A stretch of 64,000 nt of DNA. It comes from Rhabditoides inermis. Its lineage: Eukaryota; Nematoda; Chromadorea; Rhabditida; Rhabditidae. The notes beneath the pieces were generated by a model. It worked only from the letters and a program-made list of their open reading frames with translations. It made no database searches and had not been told where the DNA came from. A program made the translations under genes and the position numbers. This document shows positions 1-12,616 of this stretch, one piece after another. The first letter of the stretch is position 1. The number at the start of each line of letters is the position of its first letter. The stretch lies in assembly GCA_963966185.1 (NCBI GenBank), contig CAWZYM010000055.1:1-64000 (forward strand), in the 5' to 3' direction.

Positions 1-2325
1 CAAGTAAACAATAAAAAGTGAACAAAAACTCACCTGCAATATGCGGCCAGCATCTCTGTGTTGTACAGCGCCAACACATTGTAGTAGGAAATGCTGCAAT
101 GTCATCTGTTCTATATCGCTCACCCTCTCTCCCTGCTTGACCCTTCCACTCACTCTGCTTGGAATCGCTGCCGGTTGTGAGTCTCCACGTCGAACTTGAT
201 GATTGGTACTTTGGCGCCCAGGATCGGCATCACATTGCGCACGTTCGGGAGCTTGAAGAGAATCTTCTTGAGTCGGTGGATCACATCGGCCGGCATACAA
301 TCCTTGGGAGGAGAGTCACACTCGAACCGGAAACACAGATCCACGTCCGAAGAGTGCGTGCCGAAGCCATTCATCATCGATCCGAACGCCTAGAGAGAGC
401 AGAGAGTGCGTGAGAAGAGAGAGAGAGAAGAGGGGGGGAGACGCACGTTGACCCTGCAGTGTCGTCCCATCTGAGAGGAGAACGTCTCTCGCAGCTTCTC
501 CACCATCGTCAGCACCGTCTCGCGAATCTGCGCATGCAAGCGCACCGATCCTGCAAGCGATACATCTTCAAACCCGTTTGAAACGATTTAACACAGTGAG
601 AAATTCTACATACACACTCTTTCTGTTCATGAAATAAACTTGTGGATGCATGTAGTTGTTGTATATTGTTCGTTGCACCCACCATAGAGCATGTGTACAA
701 TAGTTGTGAGTGCTGTGGTCTCGTGCTGAGTGGGCACTCGCCCACACTCGTTGACGGGGGGAGCTCGCAGCTGCGGGCAGCCGTCCGCCAGATGCTCACA
801 CGAGTCGCACGTCGTGCAGTGCACGTCGGCGCGCTACAACACACAACGTGAGAAGGGCGAGGAGGGAGGGGGGGGGTGATAGAATCCGACTCACGTATCC
901 TATCGTGAATCTCTCGGCCACGTCCCAGCGCACATCAAAGTCGTCGGGGTTGAGATGCGACGCGCGCTCGCGGACCTACAACACTGCCGTTCCCTCCCCT
1001 GCCGACCTGCCGTCTCTCCCCTACCATACATACCTTGCTCGCATCGGCCGCATCAAACTCGATGAAAAAGTCCTCGTAGCACACTCGCTCGTGTCCCTTC
1101 TCCAGAGGAGTGCCGTTGACGGCAGGCAGGACGAAGTGTGCTTGTTGCTCCTCGCCCGCCCACTCGTCCTCGTTCTCGTCCTTCTCAGCAGTGTCCAGAG
1201 TGTGGAATGTGTCGTCGAACCGAGTGGACATACTGGCAGCCGTGGCAGCTTCGAGCAGGTGCTCCCCCCTCAGCCGCGCCTCTCTCTCCTCCCACTCCCT
1301 GTTCCTGTCGCACAGTACACGCGTCGCAATGCCCATCTCATCCACACGCCGCCACATCTGAACCCACACCCTCAGTGTGCCGTCTCATTCACACACGCTC
1401 ATTCCTACCCTTCCCTCTCACCTCCTCATCCATCTCTCCTGGATGAACTCTCTGCATCCGCATCATCGTCCGTCTGCTGTACACACCCACGTCGTCCATC
1501 TCCCAGTCTGCAGCCCTCATTTCTCGGATGGGAAGACCGTCGAAGCGCAGTCGACTGAGCAGCCTAGCTTCCTCGTTCGCTTCCTCCTCCTCCTCCTCTC
1601 CCTTCACGGAGAGCACTGAGAAAGCGGACAGCGACGACGTCACAGCCGCCACCGAGACGAGGGAAGCAGTGACAGAGGGACGAGTGAGAGTGGCAAGATG
1701 GTCGAGGCCATTCGTCTTCTCCCCTTGTCCTGCTCCTTCTCCTTCTCCCTGTCCGTCACGACAGCCGACCTGCGCGCCTTCTTCTCCTCCTTCCGAGCCT
1801 TCGCCTCGTCCGCCTTCTTTTTGGTGGGACTCTCGTCTGCCGTCTGATAGAGACCCACTCGCATCAGGGGGCCGTCTCGAGTGCGAGGCACACTCAGCTC
1901 GATGAAGCTGCAACCAACAGGGTGAGCAACAAGCACAGGGAGAGAGGGAGCAAGGGGGGAGAGGGGGATGGAGGAAATATACTGCTAACCTAGCAAGAAT
2001 GCAGTTGAGTAGGTGCGAGTAGAAGGGCTTATTGAAGTGAGCGACGTTGTCGGGTCGGAACGGGTCCTCCAGCTGCATCGACTTGTTGTTCCACTTGGTA
2101 TTCGTCTTGGGCACCGGATCGCGAGACTTGACCTGCACTCAGCCACTCTTCCTCTGCCTCTTCTCTCTCCCCTCACCTGCACCACGTAGTTGCTCTGTCC
2201 GTGCACGTAGAACTTGAAGAATCCGATGAGCAGCGTCGACCAGTGCACATCCGGACGCTCTCCATCGATCGTTTGCTGCAGCTACAGATCGTTGTTCAGA
2301 CCTCTCTCCCTCCCCCTTCCGCCCC

Positions 2326-2371
<46 letters not shown>

Positions 2372-4775
2372 CCACTAACCAATATATCGACATGTTTCTG
2401 GTAGCAGTTGGCCTTTTCGAGAAACTCGGCGTTTTCAGGAACTTCTCCGCCATACAGCTAAACCAGACAATCAACAATTGATAAACAAATGAAAATGATA
2501 CCTGACTGTCGTGTAGTACGGGAAGGTCGTGTTTCTGCTGGAGGTAGTAGACGACCATGAGATCGAATCCGTAGCGCGGCATTCCCGGCTGGCCCTTCTC
2601 CTGCACGTCGAGAGCACAGCGCTGCAAGCACCGAGTCCCCCTCCGCTGTCCTCTCCCCTCTCTCCCCCTCTCCAACCTTTGCCCATCTTCTGACCAGTCT
2701 GGCGAGTGGAGGAAACTGCGTGGGCCGGAGCTGAGCGTAGACTGCCATGTACTCTGATAGGCACAAGGCATTCGAGGGGCGCCAGTGGAGACGCACTCGC
2801 ACTGCTCCATTCAACACAAGCTGCGGAGGCCGCATCACCACACACGCCAATTCATCGCACATACCAGCTAAATACAACGCATCATAAAAGGAACATTGCA
2901 TGACATGACAGGTTAAACATTTCTGAAATACCACCCACCGAGAGGTCCGTGGTGGAGAGTGGGATCTGCTAGGATGGAGTGCTTGAGAAAGGCTAGAGCA
3001 TCGCTAGCCATTGCAATGTCGACAGAGGGCACATCCACGTACACATTCACATCCGACCACTCCTCGTCCACTCCATACGACCACGAACCCATCAGACACA
3101 CCACAGCGTCCGCCTCGTCTGAAACACAACACAGTACAGTACAGTACAGTGCAAAGCACACGCGGACAAAACGCACACTGGGACATGAGAAGGCGTGTGA
3201 CGGCGTGCATCAAGTGGTTGATGGAGGCGAGTCGCTGGTCCCGCGCCGGGGAACCTCAACCAGACACCCTCAGTCCCCTCCTGCCTCCCCCCTCTCCCTC
3301 CACTCACCGTGCCACTCGGCAATCTCCTTCTCTACCATCGTCTCGATCGCCTGTTTGTGAGTTGTACAGGGCTTGGGAAGAGAGTCGATCAGAGCCTTCC
3401 GCTCCGCCTGTCTCTGCAACAAAAACACTTACAAAAATAGGTACGATTTACAAGAAAGGTGATTTTCTATTCCTCATGGCTATGAAAACTTATCGCAAGC
3501 AAAAAGTGTCAGTATGTTTGCCCCCTCTTCTGTACACTGCGTAGCAACATCCATGGAAACCCTCGTCTTTCTTTTCACTCTAATCTTACTCGGTACACTG
3601 GGTGTATGTGAGAAAGTAGTGAGCACTGACCTTCTCCTCGTCGAAGTGTGTCTTCTGTTCTAGATGGTTCTTGGCGTGGGTGCAGCTGCGCATGTGGAAA
3701 TCACACTGCGTACAGTACCAGATCTGCAAACACCACAACTCTTACTCTCACCAAACCCTCACCAAGCACACACAAACAACAACCGAATAGTTATAAAACA
3801 AAGATAGTGCAATTTCGGTCATTATGATGCTATAAAGTATCAAAGATCCTTATCCAAAAACCAAAATATTACATCACTTTCTCATAAACACCACTATTTG
3901 GTAAGAGGGCTAACCATATCGGGGAAGTGTTCGTGGGGAGTGCGGAGGGGCTGGATGTGATGCGAGTGGAGGTAGCCGACCGACGCCTCACTGATCGGTT
4001 GCTTGGGAGAATCGCAGCGCAGGCGCGACAGGTTCGAGATGGCCTCCTCGATTGCCCCCACCGGCACCTGACAAAGCGTCGTTGCACATCAATGTATCGA
4101 CCGAGTTAACCGTTTCTCACACGTGTACACATGTGAATGGCATGAGCCTGACCGTGTTTGTGTTGTCGTTGAGTAGGAGGGCGCTGGTCTCGCACTTGTC
4201 ACTCAGCCTGCGCACATCCACGTGCAGGAAGTCGAAGCGGCGAGACACCGTCAACATCACCTCAAATGCGCCAATCATCAACCGTCAATCATCAACCACA
4301 CTCAACCACACCTCACCTCGTGGCCACTGTTCAGCCGAAAAGCCTTTCCGGAGACGAATGGCAAAGTGTGGACGGTGTACAACGGATCCTCCATCTTCGG
4401 CGGAGGAGGAGCCTGTGTGGGCGGAGCGATGTGGGTGTTGGTTTTCTGGGGCGGCGCGCCATATGCCTGGGTGAAGGTGCGAGGCGCGTGTTGGTGATAG
4501 AGCGAGGCAGTGGGCGGTCGCATGGACAGCAGTGGTTGCACGAAGGCCGGGGTTGCATCGGGCGGAGTCAGCGGACGCTTCATGAGCTGTACCGGCGGAG
4601 CCGACGGGGCAGCAGCCGGCGCGTTCTGAACACTTCTTCAACATGTCCAACACTTGTGCTATCTCACCTGCTTGGGCGTCTTTGGCTTTCTCTTAGTCCA
4701 CTGCTTAGGCGTGGTGTGCTTGGTGGGTGTAGAGACATCCTTCCGGTGAGGCGGTGGGGAGGGTGGCATATCCAT
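1..4775 (-). CDS. TUT4/TUT7-like terminal nucleotidyltransferase (partial, 3' end outside window)
   Basis: Multi-exon gene of the family that adds uridines to RNA 3' ends. The start at 4775 opens a Pro/Lys-rich N-terminus (MDMPPSPPHRKD) ending at a clear GT donor. Domain order along the protein: Pro-rich leader; a C2H2 finger near 3640-3720 (C-x2-C-x12-H-x5-H); a first nucleotidyltransferase-like domain near 2950-3120 with GSWSYGVD then SDVNVY, where the second catalytic Asp is replaced by Asn, so this copy looks inactive; a PAP-associated region (GMPRYGFDLMVVYYLQQ near 2580; EDPFRPDNV near 2065); a Cys/His zinc-knuckle-like segment (CTTCDSCEHLADGCP near 800); then a second nucleotidyltransferase domain (NGFGTHSSDVDLCF near 350) whose DVD pair is intact. 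A dead first catalytic domain followed by an active one is the TUT4/TUT7 plan. Exon borders were not all resolved. The rest of the catalytic domain lies beyond base 1. Confidence 0.85.
2333..2372. repeat. (CT)n microsatellite in a TUT-like gene intron
   Basis: Uninterrupted CT dinucleotides apart from one T insertion. It sits in an intron of the minus-strand nucleotidyltransferase gene and is one of at least six CT/GA tracts in introns of this window. Confidence 0.9.
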
Positions 4776-5701
4776 CTCGATTATTGCGCATCTATATCCA
4801 CTTGCGACACTCACTGTAACCATCACATGCTATCATTCATGCTCTTAATGCAAACAAACAATAAAATGATGACACGCGCCTGTAATCCTTGCATGATGAC
4901 GCGCATGTATCGCAATAAGTACGATGGACTCGGAAATAAATGCATTTGCTGCTGATAAAGCGTATATCATAATTAAATAGAATAATTCTCTGATAAAATG
5001 CGAAGCAAGACGACTAATTCCCTTTCATCGATCGATCAACAACAAGATCAAATTTTGCTCATAAAACTCAATTGTGATGCGTATTGATACAACCCATTCG
5101 TCAGCAAAATTATATGTACACTTCAAAAAAAATAGCTCGTCGTACGTGAAGAAAAACAAAGACAAATATGAAAAAAATTCAAACACAGACGCCACCGCGC
5201 GCGAAAAAGGTGTAGTGACTAATCAAAGTTTTCTGTAGTACTAACTTACACGAACACAGCAATGAGCTGTCTGTAATGTATTACTTAAGTATCCTCATCA
5301 GTAGTTCCGGTCCCTAATATTCTACTAGCGAATACAAAACATATCGCATTCACACGGAAGTTTTCTCTCACGATAATACATAATCTGAGTCACAGGGACT
5401 TGAGCAAGCACTCTCAAAACATGGACAGTCCGGAGGCAGGAGAGTGGTCCCTATTTGGTATGTTGAAATTCTTCGTAGAGACATTGGAATCTTGTGACGT
5501 GCGTGCCTGTATTGTTTTGATTGGAGTGGATTAGCGGCCGGGCAGACGACGCTTCGTTCGTTCAACAACATAGATCAACCGAGCCGAATCGATAACCTTC
5601 TTCTCTCGAGTGAACGATGCGGCGTCTGTGGCTGCTTCTCGCAGGCATTCTAGGCTCACAGGTATGCCCTTATCACAATCACCTATCCCATCAACAGTAT
5701 T
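4776..5701. promoter_or_regulatory. Divergent intergenic region, about 0.9 kb
   Basis: Lies between the start of the minus-strand TUT-like gene and the first coding exon assigned to the plus-strand gene at 5702, so it should hold both promoters. It is AT-rich from about 4900 to 5400. No TATA box or known motif could be assigned. A short open segment at 5617-5661 (MRRLWLLLAGILGSQ) resembles a signal peptide but is not in frame with the downstream exons under the splice sites I can see. Confidence 0.5.
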
Positions 5702-7120
5702 ATGGCGTCTCCACTCGACGGCATTGCGAGCCACCTGCGGGACGACATATCCACGAGTATCTCCAGGTTAGTCTCTCTCACCCCACCCGTCCCCTGGCTT
5801 ACAAACACTCCTGTCCAGTTCACTCACCGACTACGACGACCAGTTTCTGGATGAAGGCGTTGCCGACGTGACGGATTCCGTGTACCTCATTGGGGGTGTG
5901 CATCTCTCTCCATCCCTCATACTCTTTCTTCCACTTACAGCTAGCGAATACGGATCCGCGGCGCGAGATTTCTGCTACGGACTCCTAAGCAAGACGTTCA
6001 GTGGAAAACAACTGTCAGCTATTTTATTTCGACCAGCAAAAGAGATACCTTCACAGGTGCTAAAGTGAGTCTCTCTCTTTCTCTCTCTCTTTTCTCTCTC
6101 TGTCTCTCTCGCTCTCTCTGTCTCTCTCGCTCTCTCTGTCTCTCTCTCCCTTTCTCTCCATATTTCACTGCCACTCAGCCTCACCATTTCCCTTCCTCGT
6201 TCATGGCTCAATGAAGACGTCTCAGAGTCGAATCTTCGAATTCACGTATATTCATGCTATGAAGGTGCATAACTATTGTTATTTAGAACCTTTTTTGTTG
6301 CAAATCACATTTTCAGGGAATTCATGGATTCGTCTTTTCAATCTTACTCTCACATATGATTATATACGGTATACCGATTACTTCATTGAGTACAACGAGG
6401 TGTTTTTTACCCGATATAACATACAAACCCCGCCACTTCTAGACTCCGCCCCCGGATGACCGCTCCTATTCGGACGCGCGACTACTGGGAATGGCTGTGA
6501 TCCTCGATTCGCATTGGCACAATGCTGTCCTCCTGCCACGTAATCGACCGGTAAGCAACTCTAGCCACGCCCATTCCCACCCCGCCTTCTAGGCGATGCT
6601 CCTACTGCAGATTCACCACGTGAGGGAGAGACCGCGCTATAGCAACATATGTGAACGCGAAAAAGGATTGTGAGTGAGCTTATTGCTCCGCCCACTCGAA
6701 CCCCACCCTTTTTAGCGAACAGACGTGTTGCTTGTGGCCGTTTTCGGCGCCACGCGAGCCACTGTTCGTTGACATGCAGGGCAACATACTGTCCGTCTAC
6801 CACAGATGCGTGGGAAAGGTGCGTTGTTTGTGTTGGTGCGTTGCAGTGCGTGTTCAGCCGTCGGACGAGGAGCACATGCTGCCGTTTCTGAGTGATGACC
6901 ACGAGAGGCTGCTGCGGTCGGGGCTGATGGGGCGGCGGCTCGTGTCGTCCCCCCAGCCAGTGTGCAGGGAGACGCGTTTCAACATGGTCACCACTTCCAT
7001 CACTGCACCCGACAACGGCCTTGTCACGCACGTCAGTCTCCATCTATCTTTCCTCCACCCACTCCCACCCTTCAGGTGATCGACCGGCTCGACGCCACAG
7101 AGTGCACAATCATATATTGA
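5702..7120 (+). CDS. Putative TGF-beta superfamily ligand, 10 exons, 307 aa
   Basis: Ten exons (5702-5766, 5819-5895, 5941-6064, 6179-6264, 6317-6399, 6443-6550, 6611-6669, 6716-6818, 6858-7031, 7076-7120) all have GT-AG borders and sum to 924 nt in one open frame. The last third has a cystine-knot-like spacing: C-x8-CC, then YHRCVG, then a C-terminal block with CRETRFNM... and a final ATEC. This is reminiscent of mature TGF-beta/activin (C...CC...CxG...C). A propeptide-like stretch with SNLRIHVYSCYEGNSW precedes it, and basic RERPR sits just before the first mature cysteine. The usual final CxC is absent and no signal peptide joins in frame (a candidate lies at 5617), so the ligand call is tentative. 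It could instead be a lineage-specific secreted protein. The exon model is much firmer than the family call. Confidence 0.55.
6067..6155. repeat. CT-rich microsatellite in intron 3
   Basis: CT tract with a higher-order unit of TCTCTCTGTCTCTCTCGC, wholly inside the third intron of the TGF-beta-like gene. Confidence 0.85.
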
Positions 7121-7752
7121 TTTCTACCACTGCTTCCCATCCCGCCTGGAAAGCCTACCCCATAACTATCAAATAAATGCACAATGTAGCACACTTTATC
7201 ATACAAACTCTGCGAGTGCCGTTCTGGATCTACCCTTACTCTTACATGGTGTTTGTGTGTGTTGCCTACTGGAATCCTCCGTTCTTGGGCCTGTATCCGA
7301 GCTTGTGGGCGACTCCGTCGTACACGGCCGAGTCCTCTCCGAACGCCACCATGCGCGACGCGCCGTCGTTGCGCGGCGTCTGATCCATCTGCAATCAAAA
7401 ACGTACTAACGGCACATAACATGTTCTTCTCTTCACTGCATGTATGCGTACCTTATGGTAAACAACATTAAAGGAGAGGAGTGCGGAGTGGTGAAATGAA
7501 ATGATCACTGTTGTCACACGTCAAAAAATGACGATACAAAGCTTCCGTACTTCGTGGCGGGACCAATTTCGAAAACAAATTCCCATTGGAAACTCGTGTC
7601 AAATGGTGCCAAGTTTGTACCTCAACACGAAAAACTGACGAATTGCCTGATTTTCATGGTGCTAATTCATTTTATATCACATTTATATTAATTGGTAGAA
7701 TTTTTATTTTGGTTTCAATTTGATCGCCATATCGATACAAACTATGTCGACT

Positions 7753-8819
7753 TCATGTTATTATTCCGCACACCTCTTCTTTAATTATATTCACCGTCTT
7801 GTGGGATCCGTCACAGAGAGGGCGCTTGTCCGTCTGCTTACAGGCGCACATACGGTACTCGCCAGTCTTCTCGACCTAAACAAGAATAATAATTGTTGTC
7901 GTTAAAGTACAAACCAGCATTATTCATAGAGTGTAATGTACATAGTGACATAACGCACGCACTCAATATACAACCCCCACAAACCTGGAACTTGACGGGG
8001 CGGGCGCTGGTCACTCCGGGGAGCTTATGCGTACCGTCGCAGAACGGCTAAATATAGAAATTAACAACACACGTAGCACTGTAACATATATTCAAATTTC
8101 TTAACAGCTGGCATATTTTTGCCCCGAGAACATTCTGCCTCGAACTAACAACATATAATTGGATTCTATGTATTTGAGAATATATCTATATGATTTATAT
8201 CGTAAAACAGAGTTGTATTTGTCCTATGACATCGCATTTTCTCTTCTCCTTTTCAACGCTGTATTTTCAAAATAACACAAACCACTTTTATTCGCATTCT
8301 ACTTTAATAATTAGTAAGTACTTATTAAAAGACCGATTCGGCGTTATTATGAAATTTCGAGTGTATTAGTTGGATCATGTTAATTTTAATAATTCTGGAT
8401 GCGCACAAATACAACGCCGGAGTGCAAACATCATACATTAACTGTTTCACACGCACCTGCTTGGTGGAGAGTCCGCAGGCGCACCACGCGTACGACTTTC
8501 CGGCCTCGAGCGTCACCTTCTGGGGGTTCTTCGCCGCATCAACACCCTAATAAAAATCGTGACAATATTGGCAAGCTGACAAAAATAAACAATCCATGAA
8601 ATCAACAATTCATTAGCACGCACCTTGATGGGGAGGATGTCGTTGGAGAAGCTCTCAATCTTGATGCCGTTGGCGGCACCACGCACCTGTTTCACCTTTA
8701 ATACAAGAATATCACACGAAACATTGTACATTGTTTACAAACATATTATGAACAAATAGATCTAGATGCATACTTACCGAGGTGGTGGCGATACGTACAG
8801 CGGATCGAGCGGCCAGCAT
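7753..8819 (-). CDS. CISD3-like protein with two CDGSH iron-sulfur domains
   Basis: Small multi-exon gene. Exon 1 (8778-8819) encodes MLAARSAVRIATTS, an Arg/Ala/Ser-rich start typical of a mitochondrial targeting peptide. Exon 2 begins VKQVRGAANG. The following exons carry two CDGSH motifs: CACGLSTKQPFCDGTH (split by an intron at about 8455/8050) and CACKQTDKRPLCDGSH (about 7805-7860). Both fit C-x-C-x2-[ST]-x3-P-x-C-D-G-[ST]-H, the three Cys plus His that hold a 2Fe-2S cluster. Two motifs in one short chain is the CISD3/Miner2 plan, a mitochondrial matrix protein. The frame closes at 7753. Alternatively the last exon may end at a GT after HKT and splice to a further open exon (about 7390 down to 7270) coding MDQTPRNDGASR..., ending GGFQ. 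The sequence does not decide between these ends. Confidence 0.85.
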
Positions 8820-9092
8820 TGCAAGAAGGTCAACCGCAACGCTTATTAAGACTACAACAAGTACAAAACTAAATAAGACTCGAAAACATTAGAAAACAAC
8901 AAAAAATCAACAAAACTACACGCAGACATGGAATGAGAGGGCGGGGCTTCAGATATTCACTATTCGGCATCCGAAAACCGTTGGAAATAATCCTCTAAAC
9001 AATTTACGATATTTTTCTACATTTATACCCAACTACACTTGAAAACAAATAACAAGGATATAACAAACAATAGAGATGTGGAACGATATTTT

Positions 9093-11641
9093 CTACTGTT
9101 TGGGAGCAAAGCAGTGGGCGAACGCGTCGACGAGTTTGTCGTCGATGCCCCCCTTATCCTCCTCCTTCTCCCGCAACTCTCGCGCACGCATCTTGGCCTT
9201 GTTCTTGCGGAACACATCCTAAACAAATAATAAATCTCTGTCCCTACCACACTCTCCCACCTGTATTTTGCTGGAAGCGCACTTCTCGAGTTGGTCCGTC
9301 TTCTTCAGTTGGCATGCGAGCTTGTACGCGGGTTCAGTGGGCGACTGGACGACGGGACGGTAGACGTATTTCTCCGGAAGGGTGCCAGTGGGTAAGGAGG
9401 GCATCTCCAAAGGGTAGCTGCGGTCCGCATCCCACCCCGACAAATCACCACATGCAACGAACGGCACCAACACGCGGTTCGCACCCGACAACGAGTTCAC
9501 CTCATCGTCTAAAAACAACCACAGTATACCAACAATCCTAATATATAGAAAACGCCCTGCCCGTCTGTCTGTAAGTAACGGTATACGGTAACTCTCACCC
9601 GATCCCCTATAGACCCCACTCGCCACCAGCGAGTGAAACGCGCCGGGTTTGCACTCTTTTGCGAGAGCTCACAGCACCGAGTGCGGATTCGTTATTGTGC
9701 AAAGGATGCCGGTGTGGATGAGATAGAGCCGCCATCAAACATTACGAGTTATATTTTCACCGTGTAAACAAGTAAACAACAATACGTAAACAAGGGTGAA
9801 ATTGCAATATTTGGTCAAAGTGGAAATGAGAACTGGGGTTTACATGAATAATTGAGGAGTGTAAGTAGTGATTCATTCCTCTCATTTCTCTGCCAGCGCG
9901 CGGTCGCGTGCCTTCCCCTGTTATTCCTCCGACCCCTGAACAATGCTGTGCGGCGGAGGACACTAACCGGACTGGTATTCGATTTTGCTACTCTCTACAT
10001 CTACGGCATTGAGACGGGAGAGGAATCCTCGAAGACGATGAAACTCTCGGAGACGTCTCTTCGCAATCGATCGTTGAAGCCCGGATCTTCCGCCGCCGAG
10101 ATCGAAACTTCCCCAGAAGCCGCAAGCAGGGGATGACAAGCATCACCAACAACGCGTACGCATCCACGGGACCACCGAAACCCGTGTTGTTGGAACTCGC
10201 AGTAGGCATTGTATTACTGTATTTTACCGTATCCCACCGTAATTTACGTAATCGATATTGTGTGCTACTTGATTCGAGATAAATATTTTGATTTTGATTT
10301 GATTTGATTTGTAAGTAGTGATTAGATATCAATGTTGCTATCAATTTGTGATTGTGACGTTTAGTAGTAGAGAAATTGTTTTCGAAACCTCAAGACAGTA
10401 GTACAAAAAGGTTGTATGTGTTCACAGCTGACAGGGATGATAAATAAGAAAAAAAGGTGCAAGTAGTATATAGAAAGTTTCGCAATGATTGGTAACATGA
10501 TTCGCGCAATGGTTTCCACGTTGCAACTTGGTCATTGCTAATCCCCACATGACCAGAAGGAGCAGCGCCGGTAGGCGCGACGACGACTGGTATGATTGAA
10601 ACAAATAACTTACCGTAGTTGGGTGCGAAGAGCGGGTTCTTCATCGTGGGCGTATATCCGAAGGGCATGCGGAAACTTCGACACACAACAAACGCCTCTG
10701 AAACGTTCATGTGATTCACAATTTCCCTGACCATTCTCACCAACACTTACTAGAAACAAGCGAATGAATAGAACGAACCGCAGCTGCTCTGGCGGCTGCT
10801 CTTGGGCTTGGCGCAGTGCACGTGATCAAAGAATACCTTGAGCTGCGCGTACAGCAGAGTACAGTTCTTCGCGCGGAAGATCTACATCACATAAACAATA
10901 CTGGCATCACATAACGAATACTAGATATGACAATAATTTAAAATGCATACCTTGGCCACAAATGAGCCTCCCTCCTTGAGAATGTGTGTCGTAATGTTCA
11001 GCGCCTGGAAATGAGCTTAAAAGTAAATCATGCTACTAAGATCAAATAAAAAACACACCGCGAGTAGGAGCTGACTCTGCATGTACTCATCCAGCGAGTG
11101 CAGTCCGGTCACGTCCGGCGCTCCGTCGCAAATCACCAGGTCCGCTTTTTCGCCGTCAAAGTGACCAATGATCTTCTCCGCAGTAGCCACCTACAAGCAA
11201 CCGTAACACATGCGTTACAATAGACAAGGAACCTCAGTGATGTCTCCTTGTAGTTGGATGACACCTGCCAGGGGGCTCATAGGCTGCAGGTCGACGGCGA
11301 CGATGCGAGCATCTGAATCTGCGTCCGCACACAGACGCTGCGACAACACCTGGCCAACACCACATGTTACTTTCAGAATACAAAACCTCGCAGGGCGAAA
11401 TCACAATGCACTGAATGAAAGTGCTTACCTGACTCCAGCTTCCCGGCGCAGCGCACAGATCGACCGCTTTCTTCACGTCTATTAGAAAAATCAAAATATA
11501 GTTCTTTACTTTACCTTTACCTTTGAGAATAGAAAACTCGTCGTCGATCTGTAGAAGCTTGAAAGCGGAGCGGGCTCGCCAACCCTCCTCCTTCGCAAGG
11601 CGGTAGTAGATGTCACGCTTGTCTTTTGACGTTTTACCCAT
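9093..11641 (-). CDS. FTSJ1/TRM7-type tRNA 2'-O-ribose methyltransferase
   Basis: Starts [20 protein letters not shown] at 11641, the conserved start of the cytosolic TRM7/FTSJ1 family, which methylates the anticodon-loop ribose of tRNAs. Visible landmarks: the SAFKLLQID lysine; the SAM-binding [25 protein letters not shown] with the catalytic Asp; FVAKIFR with the second Lys; and CEAFVVC with the Glu. The K-D-K-E tetrad is therefore complete. After [17 protein letters not shown] (about 10615) the frame leaves the conserved core. The C-terminal exon near 9510-9260 carries [20 protein letters not shown], a family-specific tail, and the last exon ends at 9093 (HCFAPKQ). The roughly 1.1-kb intron between these is long for this gene and contains a retroinsert (9874-10310). 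Introns elsewhere are as short as 45 bp. The gene looks functional. Confidence 0.93.
9874..10310 (+). mobile_element. RTE-tailed retroinsert (SINE-like or 5'-truncated) with 13-bp target-site duplication
   Basis: The stretch is flanked by identical direct repeats GTAAGTAGTGATT at 9861-9873 and 10311-10323. It ends in ATTTTGATTTTGATTTGATTTGATTT, given here by position 10286-10310, the same TTGATT-repeat tail that closes the RTE-like elements at about 48570-48600 and 59490-59518. It has no reverse transcriptase, so it is either a SINE moved by RTE machinery or a severely 5'-truncated RTE copy. It lies in an intron of the minus-strand FTSJ1-like gene. Confidence 0.8.
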
Positions 11642-12616
11642 CTAAATTTGTTAGAGATGAGATGATAATATGACAAGCCGAGCAACATTGTAAAAAAAGA
11701 ACAACAAAAAAGTATTATATTGATATATCATTGGGATATACAAAATTGTCGAAAAAAATTACTACAAAAGTCCAATAATGCAAAAAAGTAACATATCGTC
11801 GCGAGAATAGAGAGTGGAGAGAAACCAGACGCGTGGCGTCAATTGGCCGCCGCGTCGGCGAGAAATATGTATACCGCACCACACCGCGGCAAACCGGAAA
11901 AGTAACCACAAAACGGGCGGGGCTTACGATTCACTACGAAATATTTCTACTATAAGTGAACAGGGTACTACTAAGTGAACATAACCAAATGCACTAAAGA
12001 ACACAACATAGTAAAACTGTAATAAAGTGTTGGGCCAACCCGAAACCTCACCACAGCAAAATCTCACCACCTCACCAACTGCACTAACCGGCACGCTTTC
12101 AAACACTATGCACTACAAAACACCGAAATGTGATTAATGTTTTACTGTTTCGTTTTGAGTCTGTTCATGTAAATAATACAAGTTCAAGCTCACGGAGCCG
12201 CATATGTAGCCATTTGAGCTCCAGAGACTCTCCATTGAGCACCTTGTCTGATATCCAGCCAGATATCGTTGACAGAACCATAGAGAGACCCGAATAGTAA
12301 ATCAGACAATTCCGTTGAGCACCTGTGCGGAATGTGTGCTCTCTGCTCCTCGAACGGTGGGTGAATCCACTGGAGACGTAAAAAGCCCTTTCTTAGTATG
12401 AGAGAACTTCTTTTTCTGACACATCTCGCAACACCGCCCTGGCTGCTTTTGAAATGTTGCTTTGCAGGGTACTGTCAATCTGCGTTACCTGAGAGACCGC
12501 AGCTGTGCTTGTGCTCTGAACCGTAGACTGAGTAGTCATTGAGATTGCTTTCGTCACTGCGTTTGCCTTCGACTTTCTGTTCTCTGTGTGTTCATTGTCT
12601 TTCAGAATGGCTGTTA
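11642..12616. other. Intergenic, no gene recognised
   Basis: About 1 kb upstream of the FTSJ1-like start. There are no convincing coding exons. It should contain the FTSJ1-like promoter, but no specific motif could be assigned. Confidence 0.5.

Noticed and set aside
848..1905. Plus-strand open frames over 100 codons
   Set aside because: They are antisense shadows of GC-rich exons of the minus-strand TUT-like gene, whose motifs are unmistakable.
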